This document shows positions 12,086-24,127 of a stretch of DNA of 64,000 nt, piece by piece. This DNA comes from Mucidula mucida (taxonomy: Eukaryota; Basidiomycota; Agaricomycetes; Agaricales; Physalacriaceae): positions 1 to 64,000 of the forward strand of contig JADNYV010000184.1 of assembly GCA_015501055.1 (NCBI GenBank). The letters run 5' to 3'. Each line of letters begins with the position of its first letter. The stretch's first letter is position 1. A model generated the notes under the pieces. It ran no database searches and was not told the origin of the DNA. It saw nothing but the letters and a program-made list of their open reading frames with translations. The position numbers and the translations under genes are program-made.

Positions 12086-13780
12086 CTACCTAGCTGGCTG
12101 ATTCTTGTGGGTCTAGGCAGACTATGTCTTCTCTGCCTCGCTATTATCTTTTTCATCCTCATCTCATTCTAAAGCAAGCGCCCTCCGAGTTCTCCCAATC
12201 AACATTTGAAGGCTTTTGGCTCACCTCCTTCTCCAGGAGCGCAATTTGAGGAGTACAGAATCTTGCAGTATTCTTGTTCTCCAAAGGTTGAACCAGTCTC
12301 AGAGATGGGCACTTTTGTATATGGATTCAAAAAAAAATTCCACGGGAGCAATTTATTTCAGCGTAGCTCAAGTTGACTGAGCTAGCTGCCTATTTGTAGG
12401 ACTTGGGTTATCTTTTCAAGTTCTATTAATTGCATGCATTGATGATTGAGCAATGAGCCTCAAGATCTGAACACTCTTAACATACTTGGTGCACCTATTG
12501 ATGTTCGACTTTATCAGGTTGTTGGAGACCACAAAATGGAAACTAGGCACAGATCTTCCTTGGTGTCACAGAAGACAGTGAGAAGCACTCACGCTAGGAG
12601 AAAGACACCAGATGTCCGGGGAGATGCGAGATTGGCGACAAAGGTGAAGACGCAGCGCTAGAAAGAGTCAAGGAATGGCAGCCGTGTCGTAGTGTTTGTT
12701 TGTGCCTTGTGGGTGTGCGTGATTGTGTCAGACCCATGTCCGGATCCTCTCCAAATCGGCGTGCACAGACTCAATCTCAAAAAAAGCTGGTCTTAAGCGG
12801 CTAGTTCAACGAGACTCGGATATCGAACGAGAGAGGGATGGGCTGCCAATGAACAGGAGTTGTGCCAGGATGAAAGAGATAGTAGCCACATCCGGAACCG
12901 AGAAACGGGAGAACGGGCAAAGATTTGGTACGAGCGTATAGACTGTCCGACGGTCAATATGCTACTCGGAAAGTCAACAAAGACAAGTCAATGAAGCAAG
13001 TTGGATTTCTGACGTGCGATCACGAGTAATATTGCGAATCAAGTTCAACGTTCGACCGTGTAGATTCACAAGCAATGACCGTGGCAACGAGGCCAGGAAT
13101 AAGACAAGATGATATCGGCACTCACCAAAAAAAATTCAAAGACACCGTGGAGTCAGTGCGGGAGAGAACAGCCACTGAACTATGTGACCCGCACGAGGCG
13201 GAAGGGAAAAGGCATCAGACTGGGTTGACGAATACTTATAAATTGACGCGAGGGTGAAAGGATACTAGATAGTATGCCGAACGAGGTCAGGCTGGGGCGG
13301 CGTTAAGGAAGAGATGCAAGAAAGGCAGTAAGGACGTCGCCAGTACAACATGGTGGTACAAGTTGAAGAAAGAGACTCGAGATAAGATTCCGAGATGCGG
13401 ACACCTCTGAGAGACAACAAATATGCACGTCGTGGAAATGTGAACCCTGATCTTTGATTTGACGGCGACTGCAGCCTTTACAGACGAACAAGAAATAAAA
13501 GTCGAGATGAGGACGCGCGCGCCAACGAGAGACATGGAAAAAGCCCGGCTATATAAATACCGGTGGCAGGGAGCTCGTGAAGCCCAGAACAGGCGAGGAA
13601 GACGGGCAGGTATACAATTTGAACCGGGGCCTTGCAAGTCAGCACCAAAGAAGACGCCGTCCTTGTTTGTACTCTACCTAGCCCTTACGTAGATGTTTCA
13701 GTTGCCTAGATGAAGCCAAGCAAAGTCATAGCTTGCAAACATCAGAAAGGAAAAAGAACCAGCGGTGTATTGAATGAACG
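12086..13780. other. 1.7 kb without a supported gene
   Basis: The region is purine-rich with several short plus-strand frames of low-complexity, Arg/Lys-rich translation. I see no domain, RNA gene or repeat family. It separates the UbiA remnant from the 7TM gene. Confidence 0.45.
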
Positions 13781-15165
13781 TCAATACTGTGACAACTCGC
13801 GCTGCTCAGCAGAATCAAGTGCCGCTTTACTCTGATCTGGAGTCTCCCGAACGACACTCTCGTTGATCTCCAGTTCAAAGGGCTTCAAATTGTACCCTTC
13901 TTCACTCCTCATCGCAGTGGACATTGCGGTGTTTTCCACCCGGAACATGAGAGATGAAGGTGGTGCTCCCGCGGAAGTCTGCGCCCACCCCAGGCCCGCA
14001 CGGACGTTGATGAGCATGAACGATACGCCAGCTGCACACGGGAGGATATCGGCAACGGGGAAGAGAGCGTTCGATGCGCATTGATACACAATCAAGCAGA
14101 CCACGGTCCAAGTGCTAGAACAATGTGGTCAATGATGTCTTCGTGATGAAATCGTGAGCCATGCGCACGTATAGATAGCCGCACTTTCGACGAGTATGAC
14201 CAGAGCTGACTACGTTGAAACATTAGCATAGTCGGTAGGTGACCAAGATTGAAGGGTATCACAATTAGATTTATACGGCTGAGACGGACGACGCCAGCCA
14301 TCTTTGAATGTTTGTCGACGTTGTAGATCCGAAAGGCGATCAGAGCTGTAGAGGATGAGAAACAAACTTCTTCCGTTATTAGATGCGCACCAGTGCAATA
14401 TATATTCGTGCTATATTTCAAGGCAGCATCAATCGAATGATGATGCGACTCAAAGCAGTCAAACATACACAAAGGTAATCACAAAATCGCTCGTGATCCA
14501 TTGACCTGCTGCCGATGCAAAGATGCCGTTCTCCGTAGTAGGGTTTAGATGAGAGAGGGTATTAACCATCCCAATTCCACATACTGTTGGCCTGTAGATG
14601 AGCGTACAGACCTGGTGAACCAACCAGGGCTTACCAAAGAGACCAGCCTCAGTGATCAAAGGGAAGATGCACACATAAATATTGTGTCCCCATACAACCC
14701 ACAGTCGATAGATCTAGTGATACGAGTCAGGCATATACTCGATTGAATGCCAGACTCAAACGTACCATCATCGCGTCTCCGGAGAGAACTGCAACAACGA
14801 CCGATGATGTCTTCAACGTTAGAGTCCATCTGGTCAGGTCGGCATAGTACAATGTTGGCGCTTGACCGTTCTCAAAGAAAGCAAATGCTTCGAAGAGGCG
14901 GATCATTGTAGACGTCCAGTGCTAAAACAATTGAGACTGGAGACGACGTGAGATAAAGATACGTTTTTACAGTAGTAACACTGAGAAAAAGTACAGCAGA
15001 ACCGATTTTCATGGGAAGCTGGGAGTGCCGAGTGTACGCCTTTGCGTCGCGGCGCATGCAAGCCAAGGCAGCATACGCGATTGTCAGCGTGATGAAGACG
15101 CCATAGCAAAGGGATTCAACGCCCGTAGAAGCAAGATTGTCCGGAACGAGTAGTGGGGCGGTCAT
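13781..15165 (-). CDS. Basidiomycete seven-transmembrane protein
   Basis: The gene starts at ATG 15165 with an extracellular N-terminus and a first helix (YGVFITLTIAYAALA). Further exons give helices around 14680-14880, 14459-14560 (GQWITSDFVITFVYV), 14325-14360 (TALIAFRIYNV), 14170-14220 (ALVILVESAAIYT) and 14000-14100 (PCAAGVSFMLINVRAGLG). A hydrophilic C-terminal tail ends at 13781. A 54-bp intron with donor gtgcgc and acceptor ttctag joins the sixth and seventh helices in frame. The arrangement and the blocks before the last helix match a large mushroom family of 7TM proteins of unknown ligand, sometimes called GPCR-like. No catalytic motif is seen. It sits between the UbiA remnant and the P450, but membership of a pathway is only a guess. 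Confidence 0.72.
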
Positions 15166-16039
15166 GGCTGAAAATGGAGCCTCGAAAGGGTTGGGGCGTC
15201 AAAGACTTGAGTGATTACCGAATTGTTTTTATAGCATCAGAGCTAGCTGTCAGCTTTCCGTGTCAGGCGCACAAGAAATGGAATATGTCTGAGCCCAGAA
15301 ATCCGATGGAGGCGACACTGGGAAAAAGGAAGGACGCGTTTTTAGTGCAAGAAGCGTTTAGATTATATCAGTCCACGAGGATTTGATCCAGACGAGCATC
15401 AATGATTGCCGGCTTGACACTTCACCATCAGAATGAAGTTACACTGGTTGTACGTATAGTGGACTCACAGCGACAAACATTCAGCCTTGAAGAGTAGCCG
15501 GAACGAGAGTTGACAGGCAACGAAACGTCGCCATAAGTAGCCATAAATTCGATACAAACGTGCTGCACACAAAGTAGACTGCAGGCTGCAGCTAGGTGGG
15601 TAGCAGAAGCTGCGTACGTTAAAGATACGGTCCGGCTGATGGTGGTCGTCGTTTAACAAAGATGCCGATCGTTCCAGACCATTTTCATCAGACCCTGATC
15701 GCTTGGCCTGAGAGTGCATCCCCACTTGATCCCCACCTTGTCCCAACACGCCATGGCGATCATCCATTCCCGCCTCAATCGCCCCCGCCGTCCCGCCTCA
15801 CGGAGGACCTATACATGTCGTCTCTGAACCCAGAATATCACGAAGATGAGGAGCGGAAATCCTCAAGTTTGATTGGGAAATTTGCTTGAAGGTTCGCAAC
15901 AAGATCTGAAAATGAATCCCTTCAAGCTTGCGGCAAGGACCTGATGAACACGGGGCAATCGGACACACAACTTCGCTAAACCCAAATCGGCTTCCCTTTA
16001 TCATGGCTGACTCGTGCTTCTTGTGCCATCCTACTCGCC
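15166..16039. other. Intergenic between divergent 7TM and P450 genes
   Basis: This should contain both promoters, since the 7TM gene reads left and the P450 reads right. Short frames near 15465-15890 occur on both strands without recognisable similarity. A minus-strand stretch near 15530-15580 faintly resembles a membrane segment but cannot be supported. Confidence 0.45.
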
Positions 16040-18191
16040 ATGTCTATCCACGTCCTTACCGCGATCGCCGCAGGAATACTTGCTCTGGCGTCGATTCTCT
16101 TTCTTCGTCAAAAGAAGAGTCACCCGTACCCGCCTGGCCCTCCGCGCTACCCAATCATCGGGAACTTGCTTAATCTGCCGACTCAGTTTGAGTGGAAGAC
16201 TTTTGCGAAATGGTCCGAGGAACTTGGTAGGTCAGCCCTCTAAGCGAGCAAGCTATCATTAAGCCTTTACAGACAGCGACATTCTACACATCGACGTATT
16301 GGGTACATCCATCGTGGTGCTCAACTCCGAAGCAGCTGTTATCGACCTGTTCAGTAAGAAGGGAAACATGTACTCTGGCAGGTAAGCAAATCGTCTTGAC
16401 GAAGCCACAAATATCTCATCGCGTTTGCAAGGCCCTCGTTTGTCATGGCCAACGAACTCATGGGCTGGGAGCGCGCTTTGACATCTCACCAATATAACGA
16501 GGATTGGTGAGATGCTCAATATCTGGCTGGACTACGACTGACAGCAGGACCACAGGCGGCAACAAAGACGATACTTCCGTCAAGAATTCAACGAGACTGC
16601 CGTGAAGCGATTCTTTCCAAAACAAGTCAAGGCTGCGCATGGACTGTTACATCGACTCTTGGACTCCCCGGACGACTTCATGGCCCATATCAAGCATATG
16701 GCGGCGACAATCGTGCTCTCAGCGGCTTATGGCCTAGAAATCCAACCAAAGGACGATCCCTTAGTACAACTCAATGATACGGCGTTGAAGTCCGTCTTGG
16801 ATGCTGCACGACCGGGGAAATATCTTGTCGTGAGTAGTCGAATCTCTTCGAGGACTAGCGGAGCTCAATGAGGGACTCAGGATATGGTGGAATCGCTCAA
16901 GTATATCCCCGAATGGTTTCCTGGTGCAGGATTCAAGAGGAAAGCCCGACAATGGCGTCAACTATCGCATGATATGTGGAATGTACCTTGGGACATGACC
17001 AAGAAGCAAATGGTCAGTGCGCGCCTGTCTTTCCTTTCGCCATCGCATCACTCACGTTCTACAGGCAACCGGCAACTACGAGCCATCATTCGTCTCGTAC
17101 TGCTTGGAAGCCCTCAATCCGTCAGAAACCAAAGACAGAGCCGCGGACGAATATCACATTCAGAGTGCTGCAGGCTCTATGTATATGGGTCAGTCCATTA
17201 TTACTCGATCTCGTAGAATAGTGCTGAACGAGGCATCCGCACAGCCGGTGTCGATACGGTTCGTTGCTTCCCGTCTCGCCTGATAATTCGTTGACCGCGA
17301 GAAATGCTAGACATTGGGTTCTGTAGGGTTTTTCCTCCTGGCGATGGCGCAGTTTCCGAAGGCGCAAGCGACAGCACAGGCGGAAATTGATGCGGTCCTC
17401 GGCCCCGGTCGTCTTCCCGACTTTGGTGACATGGACTCCCTTCCCTACGTCACTGCGCTGGTACGCGAAGTCCTGCGGTATTACGTGGCGGCGCCTATCG
17501 GTAGGTCATCATATCAATCCAACGCTAACAATACAAGACTGAGTGTTTCCATTCAGCTATTCCTCATACTGCTACGAAGGATGATGTGTATAGAGGCTAC
17601 TTCATTCCCAAGGGTGCCTTTATCATGTCTAACCTGTGGTATGTTGCACCAGATTCACTGCTGTTTGGACTGAACATTGACTGTTCCGTTCCAGGGCCAT
17701 AGCTCATGACGCTGTATGTTTTTTTCGATCTTCTCTGCTACATGATCGTGACCGCCCCAGGCTGTATTTCCAGAACCGTTTTCTTTCAAACCCGAACGAT
17801 ATCTGGGTCCTGATGGGAAGTTGGATCCCTCCGCCAAGGATCCATCCGACATTGTGTTTGGAATTGGTCGTCGTGTATGTCCTGGACGGTAGGTGTTTCT
17901 CGAGGTCATTCAATCGGAATGGTTGTCAATGGAATGATATTACGCAGGACTATGGGCTACTACAACGTGTGGATATTCGTCGCATCGATTCTTACGGCCT
18001 TCAACGTGCGGCCAGGACCAAGATTCGATTCTGAGAAAGTTACAATGGAGACTGGCGTGATCTCGTACGTTCACTGTTGTATCCATTCGCCTTGAAGCTT
18101 ATTGCTTCGTGTCAGGGTGCCACACACGTTCCCTCTCATCATTTCCACTCGTTCGGCAGAGATGTCGAATATTATTCGGGATCTGGATTGA
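16040..18191 (+). CDS. Cytochrome P450 monooxygenase
   Basis: The N-terminal anchor helix (from ATG 16040) and proline-rich hinge PPGPPRYPIIGN are followed by about ten short exons of a microsomal class II P450. In order there are: C-helix WRQQRRYF, which forms only if a splice acceptor at 16557 is used; I-helix AGVDT (about 17247-17261); K-helix EVLR of the ExxR motif (about 17468); PERY (about 17789); and heme loop FGIGRRVCPG with the cysteine at 17878-17880. The stop is TGA 18189-18191. All landmark motifs are present and in frame after splicing, so the gene appears functional. It needs a cytochrome P450 reductase partner in the ER. The layout is that of mushroom P450s related to O-methylsterigmatocystin oxidoreductase. 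The substrate is unknown; oxidation of a terpenoid or xenobiotic is plausible given its neighbours. Confidence 0.9.
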
Positions 18192-19024
18192 GCAGGGCGA
18201 GGGAATGGAGTCACGGAACGAAGATGCCGAGGTGAGGAGAAGTTGTTGTTGAGGTGAGATAGACCCCCGAGTCGCGACACAGTAGCGCGACACGGCTCCG
18301 AATTTTGCGTATCTTGTTGTCCGGTAGCGAGCTCCTTGAGCTCTTTGAACAATTTGAAGGTAGCCCCCGCCATATCCAACTCACATTACACTTGAAAACA
18401 TTGTAGTTCGTGGAACATTTGGCAACCCAAACGTGCACAGCGAAGACGTCCAATGTGTATGTCTGGTAAGTCCGCCATCAGCGCTAGCGAAATAGCAGTG
18501 CGATGAAGGACGTTGAATCACGCTCAATGCAATAAGTAAAGAGTAAGTACTGGCTTCATGGCAAGAGGTGTCAAGTCGATCGCACCAGCATCAACTCGGT
18601 ATCAACAGGCATCAACGGAAACTTTCTTTCTCCGCAATCATGATTCCTATGCAGTCTGCAAGGGGCACTGCCCGTCGCCACGTAACGCACTATCAGTAAA
18701 CTTGTTCCTATGTAACCGTGCATTAACCGATGCGATACTGTCCACGCTGCAGACTGCACCTTCAACCTTCTCCATCACAGTACGCGGATTTCTCTTTCTG
18801 CGCTTGGAAGCAAACTGAGGTGGATCTCACAGAGTTTTCCGGTTGTGCTTTGATGTATTCAACTGTGAGAAGCCGCAAAAATCTACGTACCCCAAAGGTG
18901 GCGGGAGAGCCAAGCAAGCCTCTGTGGCGCAAACCCTGAAAAGGAAGTGCTCGCGTGGCAAACTCTGTTTGTGAGCTGTTTGGCGATAGCTTTCCGGATG
19001 TCTCGCTGCTCCCATTATCTCGCA
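18192..19024. other. Intergenic, holds repeat copy R1
   Basis: No gene seen. The stretch 18470-18690 is one copy of a dispersed repeat whose partner is at 21685-21889. The right part presumably carries the promoter of the kinase-like gene. Confidence 0.5.
18470..18690 (+). repeat. Dispersed direct repeat, copy R1
   Basis: About 220 bp align colinearly with 21685-21889. Shared blocks include TCAGCGCTAGCGAAA, AAGAGTAAGTAC, GGCAAGAGGT, CCAGCATCAAC, GCAGTCTGCAAGG and CTGCCCGTCGCC. The spacing varies by indels. It is diverged, so old, and non-coding. Confidence 0.75.
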
Positions 19025-20269
19025 ATGGCAGAACAGGCTTCAATTGAGCCTTTCGGAAGATATCCTCTCGAAATGGACTGGGTAGCCATTCAGCCTTTTC
19101 TTGAATCGCGGGGCTATCGGCTTCGTCCGCGCTTTCATCCAAACTGGGAACCGTCTTGGATTCGGAAAGGGATGTCTTTCACCGAAGCTTTTTCTCTTCG
19201 ACTTGAAGACTCGATGGGCATAATAGTACAAGCCCTCGTATTCTGGGTTTTAACTGTAACTCATGCTTATATTATCTTCAGTGTCTTGCCGACCTCGTTG
19301 ACGCCATCGCACCCGACGGTCGCAAGGTAGTCTTGAAACGCGTGGCCAAGGGGTCAAATGAGGAGATTATGTCTACTCGGCTCAACTCTCTAGATAAAGA
19401 GGATCCCTTTAACCACTTGGTTCCGCTGCTTGACACCGTTGACTTACCGAATGGGGAACAAGTTATCCTTGTAATGCCGTGCTTCCGTTCTTGCCAGGAC
19501 GATCCTGCCTTTCATTGTCGAGAGGAGGTCATAGAATTTTCAAGGCAGCTTCTCGAGGTATACCGCCATCGTCATAAAACGAGACTCGTCGTAGGGCATC
19601 GTGTTCTTGCATTCTCACAATCTTTCTCACCGGTAAGATTTTGTTCGGTTTTTTGTCTGCCACTAACGTCCAGCGATATATGCGTATCGAACATCCTCAT
19701 GGACTCTAGTCGTGTTGTGCCCAGCGGGTTTCATTTCGCCGCACCTTATTTGCAGGAAGGCGACAAGTGCAAGTGGGTGAAGACACGGCGGCGATGTCGG
19801 GTCCGAGCGGTCAATTACTTCCTCATAGACTTTGAGTCTGTGAGTTTTCATCCGGAAGGTCCGGAGAACGCTCGGGCGGTTGGTCTTTCCGGGCAGTACA
19901 ATGCTCTGCCGGAATTGTCGTTGTCTGTGCCCTATAATCCGTTCAAGGTCGACATTTTCCAGGCAGCTTGGACAGTCCTCATGTTATTTAGGGTTGGTCT
20001 TTCTTCGCGGATAGAAACATGCACTGAGATTGAGACAGGATTACGGTGGTCTCGATGATTTCAAAGCCTTCTTCAAAACATTTTGCTCACCACGTCCTGA
20101 GGAAAGACCTACCGCCGTAGAGGCTCTCGCAGCATTCGAGAGTTTCGTCAGTGCCATGAAACCTCGCGAGCGAAAGTATCTTGTCTGGGATAAAACAGAA
20201 TCTTTCCACCCTCGCATCATCTCGCGCTCGCTTGTGCGCATATGCCCACTATTATGTCGTCTATTATAG
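19025..20269 (+). CDS. Mushroom-type protein-kinase-like protein with DFE
   Basis: The start is taken at ATG 19025 (an upstream in-frame ATG lies at 18998). The exons encode an N-terminal segment with a conserved aromatic patch, a beta-3 lysine (VVLKRV, about 19322-19340), a catalytic loop SHRDICVSNILMD built across the intron ending at 19671, and YFLIDFESVS. The last falls where kinases have DFG, so Gly is replaced by Glu (19834-19836). A C-terminal lobe with PYNPFKVDIF and a Pro/Arg-rich end (SPRPEERPT) follows. The pattern matches a family of small kinase-like proteins that is expanded in Agaricomycetes. The Lys, HRD Asp and metal Asp are present, so weak activity is possible, but the DFE change suggests altered or lost catalysis. 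Introns are inferred at about 19221-19281, 19558-19596 and 19632-19671. Confidence 0.7.
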
Positions 20270-20581
20270 AGGGTGGTGACGCAAGCACACACACTTGGTT
20301 GGACTAGGTAGAGTAATGCGCACAGAATCTGAACTCTTGGACATCCGACTTCGGCGATGAGAACCTTCGCACAGTACAAGCGTCTTGAAAGTCGTAGCTC
20401 TTATTATTCGCCGCGTCGTCACGGCGGGTCAGTCTGCAGGCCTTCTGAGAAATTGCTAAGAGAACTCGAAACGGTCTAAAACGCGTTCGTGTATAAACCA
20501 TTGCGAGGCTACCTTTGATGACTAGAGTTTTATCTCCCTTTCTGCTGCTTTATTCATATATTGATATCAACTTCATATAGC
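20270..20581. other. Short intergenic stretch
   Basis: About 310 bp with no gene. It ends where similarity to the reductase at 29.5 kb begins abruptly. Confidence 0.45.
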
Positions 20582-21198
20582 ATGGTTATCCAATCAGCGA
20601 AGCGTGATGGCCTCAGAGTCATCGTGTCTGCCAAGTCAGAGGAAAAGTCGGATTTATGAAGTCAATCGATGCTGATGTGGCGTTCAAGTACAAGACCACG
20701 AGCACGAAGGAGATCCTGGAGAATGAGGGTTCAATTAATGTGTATGTACTCGAAAGCCACGAGATTTTGGGTCATAATGAGCCACGATCCTCAGGTACTG
20801 GGATAACGTCGGCGGCGAAACACTCGACCTCGCATTGGCGTACTCGGCCAACTTGGCTCGCTTCCTCGAATGCGGTCAAATCTCCGGCTACAACAGCATT
20901 GGCGGCACGGCCATGAAGGTTCATTTCCCTCCTTCACGTGTATCCCCTCAGGATACTCATTGCCTTTTGAGTAGCACTCGGACAAAATCGTACGGAGGCG
21001 GATCAAGATTTACGGGTTCGTCGTGTATGACTTGGTCCCAAATACCGCGAAGAGTTCTATAGAACTATACCTGATATGGTGGCGAGCGGTGAGCTGAGGT
21101 ATAGGGAGGATATGACGCGTGGGTTGGAGTACGCAGGGCAGGCGGTGCAGAAGGATGAAAATACGGCGAAGAGTGTGGTGGTGATTGCTGAGAATTAG
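20582..21198 (+). pseudogene. Truncated NADP-dependent double-bond reductase copy
   Basis: This region matches only the 3' half of the reductase at 29522-31087. The nucleotide-binding part survives as VIQSAKRDGLRVIVSA, followed by GADV-like IDADVAFKYKTTST, DNVGGETLDLALAYSANLARF, and a C-terminal exon equivalent to REEFYRTIPDMVASGELRYRE that ends at TAG 21198. The catalytic N-terminal domain is absent. A single-base loss near 20650 breaks the frame between the two first blocks. It is therefore a dead, truncated duplicate, not a gene. Confidence 0.82.
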
Positions 21199-22341
21199 GT
21201 CGCCTTATCTGAAAGGGAGTACGAGCTTGAACTCATTCATCTGAAGGTACGACGCTGCATCTTGGTGCTCAATGGATTGGCCTCACAGAGCGTTCTTTGC
21301 CTCGGATAAAATAATTCACGTGGACGAACCGCGTAGTACTGTGGAAGCAATCATCGCCTCGACGCCTCACCCTGCCAAAACTTAGATGCTGCAGAAATTG
21401 GAGAGGTGCATGCAAGCCGATCTGTCATGTACCCACGGCAGTGATCCTACTTGCAAGCCGTCAGATTCAGACTTCACACCTGTGAGCTTCTGAGAGAGGA
21501 CTGACCGTCAGATGTCCTTTCTTTTATCAGTAAAAGGCGAACACCTCCCGTACACCTCGAAGCCTCGAACCGACTATGCTAGCTGGGCTCTAAGTGCTTC
21601 TTGCCTTGGCCCATTCAAAAGGGAGAAAGAACGGCTGTTCGATTGAGGTGTGTCGCAAGAAAGAATCAGCTCATGCAGTCCGTAGTCCGTGATCAGCGCT
21701 AGCGAAACTCCAAAGCGATATCAAAGGACGTCGAATGACGCTTGAGGGAACAAGTTAAGAGTAAGTACCACGGCAAGAGGTCAACCAGCATCAACAAACA
21801 TCAACATTTCTTTCCGAATCTCCGCATACATCACTTGTCCGCTGCAGTCTGCAAGGTACGCTGCCCGTCGCCGCCTAACTGGAACGCACTTGTCTCAATG
21901 CGAGCACCCCCGATCTGAGAGTAGCTGTATCCAAGTCATGCAGCAGGAAGACTTCCGATTGGCTTCCGGGACACTCGACGGTACACATCCTGACTTCTCG
22001 TCATTCCGTGTCATGTTTCTAAGGTAATGGAATGGTACGCATCACAATTTCCGAAACGCGACAGCTGAGAATGGACAGGCCGGATAGGTGATTTGACGGT
22101 GACACATTCACACTTACGCGGACCTTTTCCCGCTTTGCCCAAATATGGTGCGGAGCACTTCCATCCAGGCAGTGTACGCCAAGTCTGCGCAGCCAAGTAA
22201 CTCTGTATCCTGGATGCGAGTTGTATAGTGCGACAGGTATATAAGACGATGGAGATGAGGTTCTGGATATCCCACCACCGTTGCCTTTTACCTTCTGGGT
22301 CATCCTAAGTTAACCTCCAACACCTTTTATTCCGCTTCACG
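21199..22341. other. Intergenic, holds repeat R2 and RTA1 promoter
   Basis: No gene is supported. It contains repeat copy R2 (21685-21889). From about 22201 it contains the promoter-proximal part of the inverted RTA1 duplication, with a TATATAA-like box near 22239. Confidence 0.5.
21685..21889 (+). repeat. Dispersed direct repeat, copy R2
   Basis: Partner of 18470-18690 in the same orientation, with shared blocks listed there. Together the two copies flank about 3 kb that hold the kinase-like gene and the truncated reductase. Confidence 0.75.
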
Positions 22342-23713
22342 ATGTTGGATCAGAGTGTGTATCTTGGCTTCTTCCTGTCACCTATGTACTGACGCGTCTT
22401 TTAGTTATACCTCTTATTTCACGCGCCGATAACGCGACTGCTGCAGACTTTGAAGCGGAAAGATCGCAATATGGGTACACGCCAACGAAATACGTGACCT
22501 TGATTTTCCTCGTGCTTTTCAGCATCACAACTCGTACGTTCGAACCAAGTTGCACGAGAGTATTGGCTAACCGATGATTATAGTGATACACACTGCCCAA
22601 ACAACACGATACCGCATAATCTGGCCCGCACCCACCATCCTCCTCGCTGGTATACTAGAGATAGCAGGATGGGCAGGCCGCTTTTGGTCCAGCTACGACG
22701 ACACAAAAGATACGCCTTTCATGATTCAGTAAGTCGTCGCCCTTCATTATCATGTTCTCAAACTCATCTGCTCCTGCTAGAATCGTAACGACTATCATCG
22801 GGCCTACACCGTTCTTGGCAGCCATCTTTATGATCTTTGGCGCCATTGTAAGAATCATGGGGCAGGGATACAGTCGATTGAGTCCAAGATACTGTCAGTA
22901 AACTGTTCTTCTTGACAATCAGGTTATTGACAGCGCTGCAGATTCTCTTATATTCGTGAGCTGCGATGTCATCTCCCTTGTTGTTCAAGGTGCTGGTGGA
23001 GGAATCGCCGCCTCCAGTAGCACACTCGAGGACGCGAACGTGGGCGGTAATATTATGCTTGGCGGTATTGTTTTCCAACTAGGTTTGTCTCTCATCCACG
23101 CGCCCTTCTCTCCTCTTAATGCCTCTGCAGTCGTCATGACACTCTTCCTCGGCCTTGCCGCAGAGTTCTTCTACCGCTTCTGCACCGACTCGCCTATAGC
23201 CGGACGCGCCTTTGCCAGAGTCGAGACTGAGGACAGCCATGTAACGCTCACGGATTCGGGATACAAGCTCAGCACGGATATGCGTGTCATGCTTGTCGCA
23301 CTCTTCTTCAGCACCGCGTGCCTGTACATCCGAGCTGTCTACAGAACCATCGAGCTTGCCAGTGGCTGGAACGGAGCTATCATTGAAACGGAGATATGGT
23401 TCAGTGAGTTTATCTTGCGATTCGTTTTGAGTTGGTCCTAATCAATCGTTTGTGAAGACATCTTCGACGGTGCTATGATTGTGCTTGCCTTCTACACCAT
23501 GAACTTTGCGCATCCCAGCAGGCTGCTTGGACGGGACGCGATGAGTGCCAAAGACACATCTCTTGGCAAGCCGGAGCAATTAGAGATGGGCAGCTCAGGG
23601 TCTTTGAGCTCTGTGCGCGAAGTACAACCTGTGGCGCCGCGTTCGCATTATTAAAAGTTGTCGGCATTTTTTGTTTTCATTTCATTTCATCCACACGGAC
23701 TCGTACATAGATA
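22201..23713 (+). repeat. Inverted duplication arm 1 (RTA1 gene with promoter)
   Basis: This arm and 26857-28490 are reverse-complement copies. Similarity starts in the promoter (CTCTGTATCCTGGATG-like block), runs through the whole RTA1-like gene and ends in the 3' UTR (CACGGACT, GTACATAGAT). Divergence is visible at many third positions and introns differ, so the duplication is not recent. Confidence 0.8.
22342..23654 (+). CDS. RTA1-like lipid-translocating exporter, copy 1
   Basis: A polytopic membrane protein of the RTA1/RTM1 family, whose yeast members confer resistance to aminocholesterol or act in lipid movement across the plasma membrane. The start is ATG 22342; a tiny first exon (MLDQ) is joined across a 48-bp intron. 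The exons then give a luminal Asn-rich segment and seven predicted helices, including the family block FVSCDVISLVVQGAGGG (about 22957-23006) preceded by SPRYYS, which forms when a 48-bp intron ending at 22945 is removed. The C-terminal tail ends in HY at TAA 23652-23654. All five introns join in frame, so the gene looks intact. The second copy lies inverted at 26952-28303 with about the same length and exon plan. Confidence 0.87.
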
Positions 23714-24127
23714 ATCACGATACTTTTTTGCTGCCCAACAATTGTTAGACGGTTTTCATGACCTTGTTCATGCCTGCCAAGGGGGATTAGTACCAAACAA
23801 CTCCAAATTGAGAAAGAGAATCTTGAACTTTAACGTCCACGACGATCAACTACGTTTTCTGTTGCCGAGGCTCAAGCGCTCAAACGTCGAATAGCGCAAT
23901 GAGCGTTCTTCAGATATGCTCAATTCTCCGACAAGTCGTCCCGGCTTCCGGAACGCGATGCTTGTCCGATGAAATTCCATGGATCAACCCGAGAGCATGC
24001 GCTCACAATCCCCTCTTATCGACTTGCCTAGAATGTTCAGACGTCCGAATGATCGACTGACGACATACTTACTGATCAAGCACCGCGAAATCTGCTTTCT
24101 TTCTTGTCTCTTTCCTCCACAAAGGCC
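23655..24127. other. Intergenic between RTA1 copy 1 and aldose epimerase
   Basis: About 470 bp. The first 60 bp belong to the 3' part of the inverted duplication. I see no gene in the rest. Confidence 0.5.
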
